Origin: an uncultured Clostridia bacterium
GTDB lineage: Bacteria > Bacillota > Clostridia > Lachnospirales > Lachnospiraceae
DNA length: 43,815 nt
Direction of reading: 5' to 3'
Assembly (NCBI GenBank): GCA_937895705.1
Contig: CALBKM010000049.1
Coordinates: forward strand, 1-43,815
Made by a program: the position numbers and the translations under genes. Each line of letters opens with the position of its first letter. Positions within the stretch are counted from its first letter, which is position 1. The notes under the pieces were generated by a model. The model did no database searches. It was not told where the DNA came from and saw only the letters and a program-made list of their open reading frames with translations. Of this stretch, positions 8,431 to 16,514 are shown piece by piece.

Positions 8431-8898
8431 ATGATAGACATGAAACAAAATTATCATGAGGTGTTGGATATCGTGGAGAAGAGTACGGAAGAACTGTTGC
8501 ACGAATTGCAGAAGGCTGAGGATGTGTTTGAATTTACCAGAGAAAACGAAGAGGAGATGGAAGCCATCTCTTTGACGGAGCAATTAGAGCAATTGTTGAA
8601 GAAATACCAAAAACAGAAGAAAGATGTAATCAAAGCTGCGGGAATGGATACCACTTACGGCTACCAGATTTTTGACGGAAGAAAGAAACCGAGACGGGAC
8701 AAGCTGATTCAACTGGCCTTCGGGTTTCCGTTAACGGTGGAAGAAGCCAATAAAATGTTTCGTGCGGCAGGAGTCAGTGACTTATACGTCAGATGCAAAC
8801 GGGATACCATCTGTATGTATTGTCTGCAACAGAAAATGTCGGTGGACGAGTGTAATTCCTTGCTTTATCAGGCAGGGGAAGAGACCTTGACACAATAG
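8431..8898 (+). CDS. Small HTH-like protein next to Ser/Thr kinase
   Basis: This 155-residue soluble protein has an acidic helical N-terminus (1-60). The C-terminal half resembles a degenerate XRE/lambda-type DNA-binding fold: KDVIKAAGMDTTYGYQIFDG, then RDKLIQLAFGFPLTVEEANKM, then CMYCLQQKMSVDECNSLL. I recall proteins of this sort beside Hanks-type kinases in clostridia, but the family name is not secure. GGGAGG at 8415-8420 lies 10 bases before the ATG. Its position directly after the transmembrane kinase makes it a plausible phosphorylation target that carries the signal to DNA or to another protein; that is inference. Confidence 0.75.
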   Translation: MIDMKQNYHEVLDIVEKSTEELLHELQKAEDVFEFTRENEEEMEAISLTEQLEQLLKKYQKQKKDVIKAAGMDTTYGYQIFDGRKKPRRDKLIQLAFGFPLTVEEANKMFRAAGVSDLYVRCKRDTICMYCLQQKMSVDECNSLLYQAGEETLTQ

Positions 8899-8906
8899 GA
8901 ATAAAG

Positions 8907-8936
8907 AAAATCAGCTCCGAAAGGGGCTGATTTTTT
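8907..8936. terminator. Bidirectional terminator between convergent genes
   Basis: AAAATCAGCTCC (8907-8918) pairs with GGGGCTGATTTT (8923-8934), with one G-T pair. There is a T-run on the + strand and an A-run upstream that gives a T-run on the minus strand. It serves the HTH-like gene (+) and the WYL regulator (-). Confidence 0.85.
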
Positions 8937-8952
8937 GTTCTGCTATAGGAAA

Positions 8953-9921
8953 CTAATGGTAGAACTCCTGCATTTTCTGAAGTTCATCGGTGATTTCATC
9001 CACCAGTTCTTGCGGAGCTAGTACCTTTACCCAGGAACCCTGGCTCAGCAGGAACATCTTTATGCCGTCACCGTAGACCTCCGCTTCGATGACGGAGATG
9101 CCGTTTCGAAGTTCTACCACACGTGAGGTGGGAAGACGGTCTAAAACCGCCTGCACCGACGGTCCGGAAAATTCGAAGCGGATTCGGCGAAGTTTTCCCG
9201 GCCACATAAACTGACTGCGGTTTCGAAGCAGACCTTCGTCCACTTCCTGTTCCTTGGTAAGTTTGAAATGTTCCCTATGGGCGACGATGTCGGTAATACG
9301 GTCGATACGGTAATAATGGGGAACGGAAGGCTCCACTGCGGTATCATAAGCAATCAAATAGTAATAGTATTCGCTGAATACAACAGAGACCGGTTTTAAG
9401 GTGCGTTTTACCACCGACCGGTCCATTTTAATGTAAGTGACGGTAATAAGTCTCTTGGAGGAAATATGTTCCGTAATTGTCCAGAGATTGTCGATAACAC
9501 TCGGACAGTCAAAATTAATCGGTGCATAATGGTACAGTTCGTTTCGGATCAGATGTTCCAAAACGCTCTTATCTTTCGGAGAGGTGTGAAGTTTGAGCTT
9601 ACGGATAAGTTCCAGCAGTTCCGTGTGATTAAACGGACGGCATCCGATGAGAACCTTGGTAATCGCCAGTAACTCTTTATTACTGATAAAATGCTCGGTT
9701 TCCAGATGGTAACAATGGTTGCTTGAACTGTATACCAGTTCTGCGTTTCCAAGAGTATCCCGATGGTCCGCCAAAAACATTTTAAGAGCGGTAATGTCTC
9801 TGGAAATGCTCCGGGCAGACACGTTGTACTGCTCCGCTAAACTTTTAGCGGACAGAAATTCTCCTTTTAAGGCTCTGAAAAACAATTCTAAGACGCGGTC
9901 GGTCTTTAATTCATTATCCAT
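8953..9921 (-). CDS. WYL-domain transcriptional regulator
   Basis: This 322-residue protein has the usual three-part layout: an N-terminal winged HTH (about 8-60, with SAKSLAEQYNVSARSISRDI), a central WYL domain (about 140-225, with the hallmark YYYYLIAYDT) and a C-terminal WCX-type extension (about 235-322). WYL proteins bind ligands, often nucleotides or nucleic acid, and frequently control DNA-damage or phage-defence genes. The start is supported by AAGGAG about 8 bases upstream on the minus strand. It is the only minus-strand gene in the window and diverges from the acidic tandem pair at 10.2 kb. It may therefore control the shared 236-bp intergenic region and perhaps the accessory operon further on. 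That target assignment is inference. Confidence 0.9.
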   Translation of the reverse strand: MDNELKTDRVLELFFRALKGEFLSAKSLAEQYNVSARSISRDITALKMFLADHRDTLGNAELVYSSSNHCYHLETEHFISNKELLAITKVLIGCRPFNHTELLELIRKLKLHTSPKDKSVLEHLIRNELYHYAPINFDCPSVIDNLWTITEHISSKRLITVTYIKMDRSVVKRTLKPVSVVFSEYYYYLIAYDTAVEPSVPHYYRIDRITDIVAHREHFKLTKEQEVDEGLLRNRSQFMWPGKLRRIRFEFSGPSVQAVLDRLPTSRVVELRNGISVIEAEVYGDGIKMFLLSQGSWVKVLAPQELVDEITDELQKMQEFYH

Positions 9922-10056
9922 ACGATTTCTCCTTGTCTGTGGTGCCTTTCCTACGGTTCTTGTGATGAGAATTGCTTTTAAACGTCAGTGTTACGGTGCC
10001 GACGAATAAGGTTATATCGGTATACATATATCAAGTATAACATCTTTTTGGAAAAT

Positions 10057-10074
10057 AGTAAAATTCTTTTTACT
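10057..10074. promoter_or_regulatory. Inverted repeat in divergent intergenic region (candidate WYL operator)
   Basis: AGTAAAA (10057-10063) and TTTTACT (10068-10074) form an exact inverted repeat with a 4-base spacer. A second, wider pair is GTTATA (10011-10016) and TATAAC (10036-10041). Both lie between the WYL regulator start and the next gene. I did not find a promoter with good hexamers on either strand here. Confidence 0.4.
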
Positions 10075-10157
10075 AAGACGGGATATGTCTGGGTGATGTG
10101 GTAGTATGTAGTTGTAGCAATGAGGCGGAAGACAAATATGAAACGGAGGAAAATACA

Positions 10158-10772
10158 ATGAAGACAGAAGATGTTATGAGAATGATACTGAAATCCGTGC
10201 AGGAAGGAACGGAACCGGAAAAGAGAAGTTCGCTGGCTGATTTTATTTATGACAGTGATTACAGTGAAATCGGCAATTGCGTACTGCGTAAAACGGAATT
10301 ATCAAAGAGTCAGGTGAATAATGCGATAGCTATTTGCCGCAGAAACTTTACAAAGGACGATATTATTTTGTTTGACGTCCTGGATGAGGAGGAAGAAGGC
10401 GAAGAGGGAATTGTATTTACGGAGAAGGCAATTTATCACTGGTTGGACAATGAGACTGTAGTGGGCGAGGTTCCGTATGAAATGATTACCGGTGTGGATT
10501 ACGGAGGAGCTCATGTAACTCTTTGGACAACGGATGACGAAGCGGTGGATTTGTACTGTGGTGAGGATGCGGAGGAAGAGAAGTATACCAGATACATGTA
10601 CAACTTTATTTCGGATATTCTGGATTTTCTTGAAAAAGAAGAAAAGTCGGGAAAGAGAAAAACATCGAAGGAGACGCAGAAGGCGTTACCGGGAGAGATG
10701 CAGGAGGTGCTGTTGCTTTCGCAGCGGGACGATGAACCGGAAGACGAGATTGAGGAAGAGGAGGAAGATTAA
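10158..10772 (+). CDS. Acidic protein with PH-like core, first of a tandem pair
   Basis: This 204-residue protein has no firm family match. The core (about 35-160) contains IGNCVLRK, then EEGIVFTEKAIYHWLDNETVVGEV, then VPYEMITGVDY and a closing helix EEKYTRYMYNFISDILDFL. The order of beta strands followed by a helix resembles bacterial PH-like domains, but that is inference. The C-terminus is charged and ends in a run of Glu/Asp. ATG 10158 was chosen for the GGAGG 8 bases upstream. The next gene starts 1 base after this stop and encodes a clear paralogue, so the pair is co-transcribed and arose by duplication. Confidence 0.75.
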   Translation: MKTEDVMRMILKSVQEGTEPEKRSSLADFIYDSDYSEIGNCVLRKTELSKSQVNNAIAICRRNFTKDDIILFDVLDEEEEGEEGIVFTEKAIYHWLDNETVVGEVPYEMITGVDYGGAHVTLWTTDDEAVDLYCGEDAEEEKYTRYMYNFISDILDFLEKEEKSGKRKTSKETQKALPGEMQEVLLLSQRDDEPEDEIEEEEED

Positions 10773-10773
10773 C

Positions 10774-11322
10774 ATGATAAGAGAATTTATTACAAAGGTG
10801 GACAATGCGATGGATACGAAGGTGAATCAATTTTTGGCGAAGGTAGATCTGGTAGAGGGCGGACCGTTCCGGGATTTTATTTTCGGCCTCGACAGTGAGA
10901 ATATCGGAAGTTGTGTCTTAAAGGGAGCCCGGATTACGCAGGAAATCGGAAATACGGCTACCGCTATCTGCAAAAGACGTTTTAAGTGGCAGGAGATGAT
11001 TGTGCTGGTTGCTTTGGACGAGAACGAAGAGGGCGAAGCCGGCATTGTTTTTACGGAAAAGGGCATTTACCACTGGCTGGAGGGCGACGAGTTTGTGGCA
11101 GAGGTCACTTACGAGGACATCGGCGCCGTCGGTTACTGCGGAGACGAAATAATCATTACCAGAATGGATGATTCGCCGGTCTTTCTGTTCTGCGGCGCGG
11201 GTGCGGAGGAAGAAAAGTACAGCAGATATATGTATAACTACATCTGCGATATTTTAGAATACTTTGACAAAAACATTAACACGTCGGAACCGGAGTCGGA
11301 GCCGGAAACGGAAGTGAAGTAG
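10774..11322 (+). CDS. Acidic protein with PH-like core, second of a tandem pair
   Basis: This 182-residue paralogue of the preceding gene shares IGSCVLKG, GEAGIVFTEKGIYHWLEGDE, VTYEDIGAVGYCG and AEEEKYSRYMYNYICDILEYF in the same order. It differs at the N-terminus, which is helical and has VDNAMDTKVNQFLAKVD, and at the C-terminus, which is a short Glu/Pro tail. The ribosome site lies inside the end of the previous gene (GAGGAAG). It is followed by a hairpin at 11420-11463. Function is unknown; two different copies kept in tandem suggest a heteromeric pair or divided roles. Confidence 0.75.
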   Translation: MIREFITKVDNAMDTKVNQFLAKVDLVEGGPFRDFIFGLDSENIGSCVLKGARITQEIGNTATAICKRRFKWQEMIVLVALDENEEGEAGIVFTEKGIYHWLEGDEFVAEVTYEDIGAVGYCGDEIIITRMDDSPVFLFCGAGAEEEKYSRYMYNYICDILEYFDKNINTSEPESEPETEVK

Positions 11323-11419
11323 AAGAAGGCTGGGGATGAGTGTAAGCAACGATGGAAAATACCTGAATAAGAAGGAGAATTTAGATTAAAAAGAAGATTT
11401 CAATTGAGAAAGGAGGGCG

Positions 11420-11463
11420 AACAGCCTGTCGTAACTGCGAATATGTTCCGATGGGCTGTTTTT
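11420..11463 (+). terminator. Hairpin ending the acidic tandem operon
   Basis: AACAGCC (11420-11426) pairs with GGCTGTT (11454-11460), followed by TTT. The long loop contains a second pairing, TGTCG with CGATG (imperfect). The rest of the 11323-11601 gap holds this hairpin and the promoter of the next operon; no gene was seen. Confidence 0.5.
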
Positions 11464-11493
11464 GTGTAGGAAAAATTAAAAAAAGTCAGAAAG

Positions 11494-11536
11494 TATGCTG
11501 GGGGCATAAGCAATTGGGAGGAGGATTTGGTATAAT
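11494..11536 (+). promoter_or_regulatory. Extended -10 promoter and small palindrome ahead of the accessory operon
   Basis: TGGTATAAT at 11528-11536 is an extended -10 element, 65 bases before the first gene of the accessory module. A small inverted repeat TATGC (11494-11498) / GCATA (11504-11508) covers the place where a -35 would lie and could be an operator. No other good promoter was found until 24.18 kb, so this one probably drives the whole run up to 24131. Confidence 0.6.
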
Positions 11537-11601
11537 TTATAAGTAGGGGGAGAGTGAAATGTAAGAGGAAAATAAACAATATATGAAAGTGAGATAAAAC
11601 A

Positions 11602-12072
11602 ATGAATGAAACAAAAGAAATATACGAAACGGTTTTGGCAGAAGTAAAACGAGAAATGGGGCCGATAGTGAAATAGTACGAAGAATGTATTACTGTGATG
11701 GAAAAAGAAATACGAATGCTACATGAAAGCTATGGTATAGATGATGTTAGAAAGAGAAATATGCCGGGTGAAGCAGAATCCACAAAGATAAATAGTATAG
11801 AATATGACGCACTATGGCCCTATAAGATAGGAGATGTAGTGTATCGTTTGCACCCTTTACATCCGGGATTCAATTGTGTCAAACATATGGGGTGGCTTTA
11901 TTATGTAAACCAAGAGAGGAAGGATTTTCTCTACAGAGTCAGGGAAGATGGCACGGAAAATCAACAAATAACTAATTTCTCAGTAAATCGGTATTGTGTT
12001 CGCCATGTGAGATTGGAAGATGGCTATCTATGTTTTTCAGACGGACAACGGGAGATCTTTGTTCAGGAATAG
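11602..12072 (+). pseudogene. Coiled-coil/propeller-blade paralogue interrupted by an amber codon
   Basis: Translation from ATG 11602 gives MNETKEIYETVLAEVKREMG and then stops at TAG 11674-11676 (codon 25). The same frame continues uninterrupted to 12072. The full-length reading aligns with the intact paralogues at 15963 and 16515: leader KEI, a coiled coil with YEE, then GWLYYVNQERKDFLYRVREDGTENQQ in order. The stop stands where the paralogues have Arg before Tyr-Glu-Glu. Downstream GTG 11695 and ATG 11698 could restart translation to give about 124 residues with the intact blade, so a shortened product is possible. GAAAGTGAG at 11585-11593 is the leader element shared with its relatives. 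The blade resembles the DUF5050-type repeat. Confidence 0.75.
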
Positions 12073-12122
12073 AAGATTAACTGTAAGAAAGTCAAGATGA
12101 ATTTTGAAAGCGAGGGTAACGA

Positions 12123-14630
12123 ATGGATGACGCAAAAGAAATGTATGATGTAGGGACGGAGCAAAAATCGATAGAGGAACAGAAAAAAATACAAATAGCA
12201 ATCGGTAAAATGAAGTCTTATTGCAAAGAGCACAAAATATTTATGGATACATGCAGCTTATTGCACTTTGCTTCTGGACTATTCTGGGAAAATATAATTC
12301 CGTTATTGGAACAATATCAAAATAAGATTATTATACCACATCGTTGTATAGAGGAATTAAAAAAGCATTCTCAAAACGAAGAGGATGAGGAGTTGGCAAC
12401 AAATGCAAAGGCATGTATCGGAAGATTAAGTAAGTTGGTAGATGAAGGATATGTAGAAATCAGAGGGGAAGCGGGAGATAATTTTGCAGACAATGTTTTT
12501 CAGGTTGTTTTTACGAAATTTCGAATGAAGTATAAGTTGATGCTAATCACACAAGATAATGATTTGGCAAAAGACATTCTGGCACTGAATGAAATTAAAT
12601 CGGTTAAGGCAAATCTGGTGACGGTTCAAAGAATAAATAAATATGGTTTCTTCAGTGGGTTTGGTTGGGAGGAAAAAACGGGAACACGAGAGCAAAAGGT
12701 TATAAAGCCCAAGGAAGAAGAGAATACATTAGAGCCAGATGAGACGTTCCGAATCTGTACGACGATAACGGATATTCCTGCTACTAAGATAGAGATAACA
12801 AGAATGCCTATTGAAAATGAGGTGGTGCATACCCCATACGGAGAGGTAAAACTAACGAAAGAATTGGGTGCCGGCGGAGAGGCTGTCGTGTATGAGACAG
12901 ATACAAAATATGTTGCAAAAATATATAAAAAAGAAACGATAACTGTTCGAAAATATGAAAAAATCAAATTAATGTTGTCAAAAGAGATTTGGTGTCCGGG
13001 AGTTTGTTATCCGGTTGCTATTCTATATAATTCGGATAATGAGTTTGTCGGATATTTAATGCCGAAGGCACAAGGAAAGGAATTGCAAAAAAGTGTGTTC
13101 GGACCGAAACCGTTGTTCTTAAAAAAGTTTCCGGGATGGAAAAAGAGAGATACAGTAGAGTTATGTGTGACTATTTTAGAAAAAATACAATACTTACATG
13201 ATCGCAATATCATAATGGGTGATATTAATCCTGCAAATATATTGGTAGTTTCTCCGAAGGAAGTATATTTTGTAGATACCGATAGTTATCAGGTGGAGGA
13301 TTTTCCGTGCCCGGTGGGAACAATCAATTATACGGCTCCGGAAATTCAAGGTCGGCATTTTACAGATTTTTTGAGAACGATGGGAAATGAAAACTTTGCG
13401 GTCGCTACGTTGTTGTTTATGATAATGCTTCCGGGAAAACCGCCGTATTCACAACAAGGAGGCGAGGACCCGGTGTCCAATATTTTAAAGATGGATTTCT
13501 CGTATCCGTTTGGGGATAACTCCAATAAAAAGACACCGGAGGGACCATGGCGATATATTTGGAGTCATCTTACCTATGATTTGAAGGAAGCGTTTTATAA
13601 CTCATTTCGGAAAGACGGTGAATATTCCGCAGAAGATAAGAGATTGTCTGCAAATGAATGGCTTATGATGTTTCGTTATTATCTTGAATTGCTTGATTCG
13701 GGAAAATACGGACAACAGGACAAGATGTCGGAAGAATTATTTCCGACAAGATTAAAGAAAAATCCGAAGTCATCATATGTAACCTGTAAACTTTGTTCCC
13801 AAGAGGTAGAGGAATCACAAAGTGTAAACGGCATTTGCAGAGAATGTCTGAAAGACGGAGAGATTTATAAATGTAAAAAATGTGGTGTAGAGATGGTTTA
13901 TTCGAATTATCACAAATATGTAAAAAATTCGAAGAAACATGATATTTGTTCGGAATGTTTTGAAAATAGTAAAAAGGTTCGTTTGAGACAAAATTGCATT
14001 GATTGCGGAAGGATATTTGAAATTACGAATAGCCAATACGACTATTATATGCAGAAAGGAATGGCTCTCCCCAAAAGGTGTAAGAACTGCATTGATGCAA
14101 AAAAAAATAATGGAAGTTATGGGGCAAGTTATAGAACGTATGGAAGTTACAGACCGACTGGGAGTAGGCCGATAAGTGAAAGAACGATAGGAAGCAGGCC
14201 GGTAGGCGAAAGACCGATAGGAAGCAGGCTGGTAGGCGAAAGACCAACAGGTAAAAGACCGGAATCAAATGGACGAACTTTTTCGGGTTCCAGTGGTGGT
14301 TCGGGTTGCTTCATTACCACGGCAGTATGTGACTTTTACGGAAAAACGGATGATTGCGAGGAGTTAACGCTTCTACGCATGTATAGAGACACTTGGCTAA
14401 AAGAACAAGAGGATGGAGTTGCGTTGATTACGGAGTATTATAACAATGCTCCTTATATTGTACGTGCATTAAACTCTTCCGCACGATATGCAAAATATTG
14501 TGAGATATTAATGGAAGAGTATATCAAACCTTGTGTAGAGATGATTAAATCAGGAGAATATCAGGAGTGTAAAAACCACTATATTGACATGGTACATTAT
14601 ATGCAAGAAATATTAGAGACTGAGATGTAA
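12123..14630 (+). CDS. PIN nuclease-protein kinase-zinc finger-CFI-box fusion protein
   Basis: The 835-residue protein has four parts. Residues about 36-175 are a PIN-type RNase domain: acidic positions D42 (MDTC), E78/E79, D119/D123 and D145/D147 (LITQDNDLA). Residues about 236-520 are a protein kinase with glycine loop GAGGEA (249-254), K266, catalytic MGDINPAN (D367, N372; the HRD His and Arg are replaced by Met and Gly), VDTD (D385) and APE (405-407). Residues 554-657 hold three CxxC zinc-finger pairs. Three 10-residue Gly-Ser-Arg-Pro repeats (680-709) lead to a C-terminal CFI-box domain opening GCFITTAVC (728-736). It is the likely kinase of the TerY-P-type triad with the vWA and PP2C genes. 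Its first residues and leader GAAAGCGAG match the coiled-coil paralogues. The fold assignments are mine from motifs; the fusion is clear. Confidence 0.85.
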   Translation: MDDAKEMYDVGTEQKSIEEQKKIQIAIGKMKSYCKEHKIFMDTCSLLHFASGLFWENIIPLLEQYQNKIIIPHRCIEELKKHSQNEEDEELATNAKACIGRLSKLVDEGYVEIRGEAGDNFADNVFQVVFTKFRMKYKLMLITQDNDLAKDILALNEIKSVKANLVTVQRINKYGFFSGFGWEEKTGTREQKVIKPKEEENTLEPDETFRICTTITDIPATKIEITRMPIENEVVHTPYGEVKLTKELGAGGEAVVYETDTKYVAKIYKKETITVRKYEKIKLMLSKEIWCPGVCYPVAILYNSDNEFVGYLMPKAQGKELQKSVFGPKPLFLKKFPGWKKRDTVELCVTILEKIQYLHDRNIIMGDINPANILVVSPKEVYFVDTDSYQVEDFPCPVGTINYTAPEIQGRHFTDFLRTMGNENFAVATLLFMIMLPGKPPYSQQGGEDPVSNILKMDFSYPFGDNSNKKTPEGPWRYIWSHLTYDLKEAFYNSFRKDGEYSAEDKRLSANEWLMMFRYYLELLDSGKYGQQDKMSEELFPTRLKKNPKSSYVTCKLCSQEVEESQSVNGICRECLKDGEIYKCKKCGVEMVYSNYHKYVKNSKKHDICSECFENSKKVRLRQNCIDCGRIFEITNSQYDYYMQKGMALPKRCKNCIDAKKNNGSYGASYRTYGSYRPTGSRPISERTIGSRPVGERPIGSRLVGERPTGKRPESNGRTFSGSSGGSGCFITTAVCDFYGKTDDCEELTLLRMYRDTWLKEQEDGVALITEYYNNAPYIVRALNSSARYAKYCEILMEEYIKPCVEMIKSGEYQECKNHYIDMVHYMQEILETEM
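14160..14249 (+). repeat. Three 30-bp in-frame tandem repeats
   Basis: Units at 14160-14189, 14190-14219 and 14220-14249 share the pattern GG(A/G)AG(C/T)AGG...GAAAGA. Each encodes a 10-residue unit of the form Gly-Ser-Arg-Pro/Leu-x-x-Glu-Arg-x-x. They form a basic flexible linker between the zinc fingers and the CFI-box domain. The near identity of units 2 and 3 suggests recent slippage or copy-number variation. Confidence 0.85.
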
Positions 14631-14685
14631 AAAACTTATAAGAACAATTATAAAAACAAAAAAGAAGATAACGGAGGAAGAAAAA

Positions 14686-15375
14686 ATGGCTAATAATTTA
14701 CTTTTAAGAGAAGAAGATTTAGTGAACAACCCTACTGCACGAGTTCCTGTTTGTTTGTGCTTGGATGTAAGCGGTTCTATGGACGGACAACCGATAAATG
14801 AACTGAATAATGGCGTTCAATTGTTTTATGATGCAGTGAAAGAAGATGAAATGGCATTGTATTCCGTAGAAATATGTGTAGTTACTTTCGGAGGCTCAGA
14901 GGCAGTGTGTTTAAAGGATTTTGCAAGTATGGAGTTAGAGCCGAATCCGCCAAAGTTACATGCAGCAGGAATAACGCCGATGGGTGAGGCCGTAAATATG
15001 GCACTGGATTTATTAGAGCAGCGTAAAAAGGAATACAAGGACAAAGGAGTCGATTATTATCAGCCGTGGCTGGTGCTTATGACAGATGGTGATCCAAACG
15101 GAAGTGAAGCTGCATTAGAACGGGCAATTGAACGTACCGTACAGCTGATAAATACAAGAAAGCTGACGATATTTCCAATAGGAATCGGAGCTTCGGCAGA
15201 TATGAAAACATTAGCAAAATTTTCACCGAACAGGGAGCCGTTAAAACTGCAGGGCTTGAAGTTTAGGGAATTCTTTTCCTGGTTAAGTAAAAGTGTATCA
15301 AGAGTATCGCAGTCTATGCCGGGGGAAAAAGTAAAACTGGATGTAGAAGGAATTAAAGGATGGGGGGAATTATAG
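14686..15375 (+). CDS. TerY-like vWA domain protein
   Basis: The 229-residue protein is almost entirely a von Willebrand A domain. The metal-ion site is complete: DVSGSMD (D27, S29, S31), T97 in GITPMGEA and D134 in LMTDGDPNG. It has no signal peptide or membrane helix, so it is cytoplasmic. TerY-type vWA proteins pair with a kinase and a PP2C phosphatase in tellurite-resistance-related stress systems; all three partners are present in this operon. GGAGG lies 8 bases before the ATG. The next gene starts 3 bases after the stop, so translation is probably coupled. A damaged paralogue lies 2 kb downstream. Confidence 0.9.
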   Translation: MANNLLLREEDLVNNPTARVPVCLCLDVSGSMDGQPINELNNGVQLFYDAVKEDEMALYSVEICVVTFGGSEAVCLKDFASMELEPNPPKLHAAGITPMGEAVNMALDLLEQRKKEYKDKGVDYYQPWLVLMTDGDPNGSEAALERAIERTVQLINTRKLTIFPIGIGASADMKTLAKFSPNREPLKLQGLKFREFFSWLSKSVSRVSQSMPGEKVKLDVEGIKGWGEL

Positions 15376-15378
15376 AAC

Positions 15379-15954
15379 ATGAATATATCGTTTGATGAAC
15401 TGTTGGAAAAATCATTTGAAGCAGAAGAGAAGACAAGCGAAACAGAAGATATTATTGCAAGAGTGATTGAAGCGGTAAAGGTACATTTTGAGCCGGTAGC
15501 ACGCGAGTATGAGAAACGTATTGCTACGCTGGAAAAAGAAATAAGACTGCTGCACGAAATGTGTGGAATGGAGAAGGGAGACGTTAATAAGTCTGATAAA
15601 TTACCCGAAGCAGAGATGAAATTTCTTTGTGGAATCGAATTAGAAGGATGGTTGATTTATGAAAACGTTAATAGGGGGAATTTTTTATACAGGGTTCGAC
15701 TGGACGGAAGTGATAATCAGCCGATAACAACGTATCCGGTAGATTTTCGTCAGGCGCAAATTTATAAGCATGGGCTCGTTACATATGTCGACGGGAAAGG
15801 AAAGCATGCTTTCTTTATAAAGGATCTTATAAAGGAGGGGCATTTGATCAAGAATCCGTTAAGCGGATCCGGAATAGAAGATTATATTGCAAAAGAGTAC
15901 TGGAAACAGTTTAAACAAAAAGAAGAGGAAGTATTTGTAAAATCGAGAAAGTGA
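15379..15954 (+). CDS. Coiled-coil plus single propeller-blade (DUF5050-like) paralogue
   Basis: The 191-residue protein has three parts. A charged helical region (about 10-70) contains FEPVAREYEKRIATLEKEIRLLHE, a predicted coiled coil. A linker reads LPEAEMKFLCGIELEGWLIYE. A blade-like unit then gives FLYRVRLDGSDNQPIT (about 100-120), with a basic tail after that. The FLYRVRxDGxxNQ signature resembles DUF5050-type beta-propeller repeats, but only one blade is present, so function would need oligomers or a partner. It is closest to the 16515 gene, sharing the AEM(K/R)xLCGxEL segment. Role unknown; a scaffold or phospho-substrate in the vWA/kinase system is inferred. Confidence 0.75.
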   Translation: MNISFDELLEKSFEAEEKTSETEDIIARVIEAVKVHFEPVAREYEKRIATLEKEIRLLHEMCGMEKGDVNKSDKLPEAEMKFLCGIELEGWLIYENVNRGNFLYRVRLDGSDNQPITTYPVDFRQAQIYKHGLVTYVDGKGKHAFFIKDLIKEGHLIKNPLSGSGIEDYIAKEYWKQFKQKEEEVFVKSRK

Positions 15955-15962
15955 GGTCTGAA

Positions 15963-16469
15963 ATGAGTGATGTAAAAGAAATATGCGATGTAGTGCTAGC
16001 AGATGTGAGGAAAGAACTGGAACCGGTGGTGCAACGGTATGAGGAACGTTGTTGCATGTTAGAAAAACAGGTTAAGGAGATGCAGCGTAAGATAGATAAA
16101 CTGGAGAAAGATCAGAGTCAGGGTGTTGGGAGAGGTGTCTCTGAGGAAGCGGATTTTGCGAGTTTGTGGGAAGAGACACGTTTAATGCATGAAAAGTTGA
16201 ATAAAGAAACGAAAAAAAGGCAGCAAAGAGTGGAAGTTGGTATGAGTGAGTTTTTCCCAGGGATAAATTGTTTCCAATATAATGGTTGGATTTATTATGC
16301 AAATAAAAAGATGGGAAATTATCTTTACAGGGTACGTGAAGACGGGACAAATAATCAGCAATTAACAGATTTTTCGGTGGGGTGTCTTGTACACATAGAC
16401 ATGAGAGTCAAAAATGGATTGTTGCATTTTAAGGATGACGATTACAATGAACATACCATACGTGTATAG
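15963..16469 (+). CDS. Coiled-coil plus single propeller-blade (DUF5050-like) paralogue
   Basis: The 168-residue member opens MSDVKEICDVVLADVRKELE, followed by VVQRYEERCCMLEKQ, a coiled coil to about residue 85. Its C-terminal blade reads WIYYANKKMGNYLYRVREDG then TNNQQLTDFSV. It is the closest intact relative of the amber-interrupted copy at 11602, with the same blade ending and no C-terminal extension. ATG 15963 is preceded by GAAAGTGAG at 15947-15955 and overlaps the 3' end of the previous gene; an in-frame GTG at 15951 is possible but poorly spaced. Function unknown. Confidence 0.75.
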   Translation: MSDVKEICDVVLADVRKELEPVVQRYEERCCMLEKQVKEMQRKIDKLEKDQSQGVGRGVSEEADFASLWEETRLMHEKLNKETKKRQQRVEVGMSEFFPGINCFQYNGWIYYANKKMGNYLYRVREDGTNNQQLTDFSVGCLVHIDMRVKNGLLHFKDDDYNEHTIRV

Positions 16470-16514
16470 TTAGTTTATGAAAAATACTTGGAGAGTCACG
16501 AAAGCGAGACTAAG

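Noticed and set aside
14160..14249. Tandem repeats considered as a CRISPR array
   Set aside because: The 30-bp units are directly adjacent without spacers, in frame and code a regular 10-residue repeat in the fusion protein.
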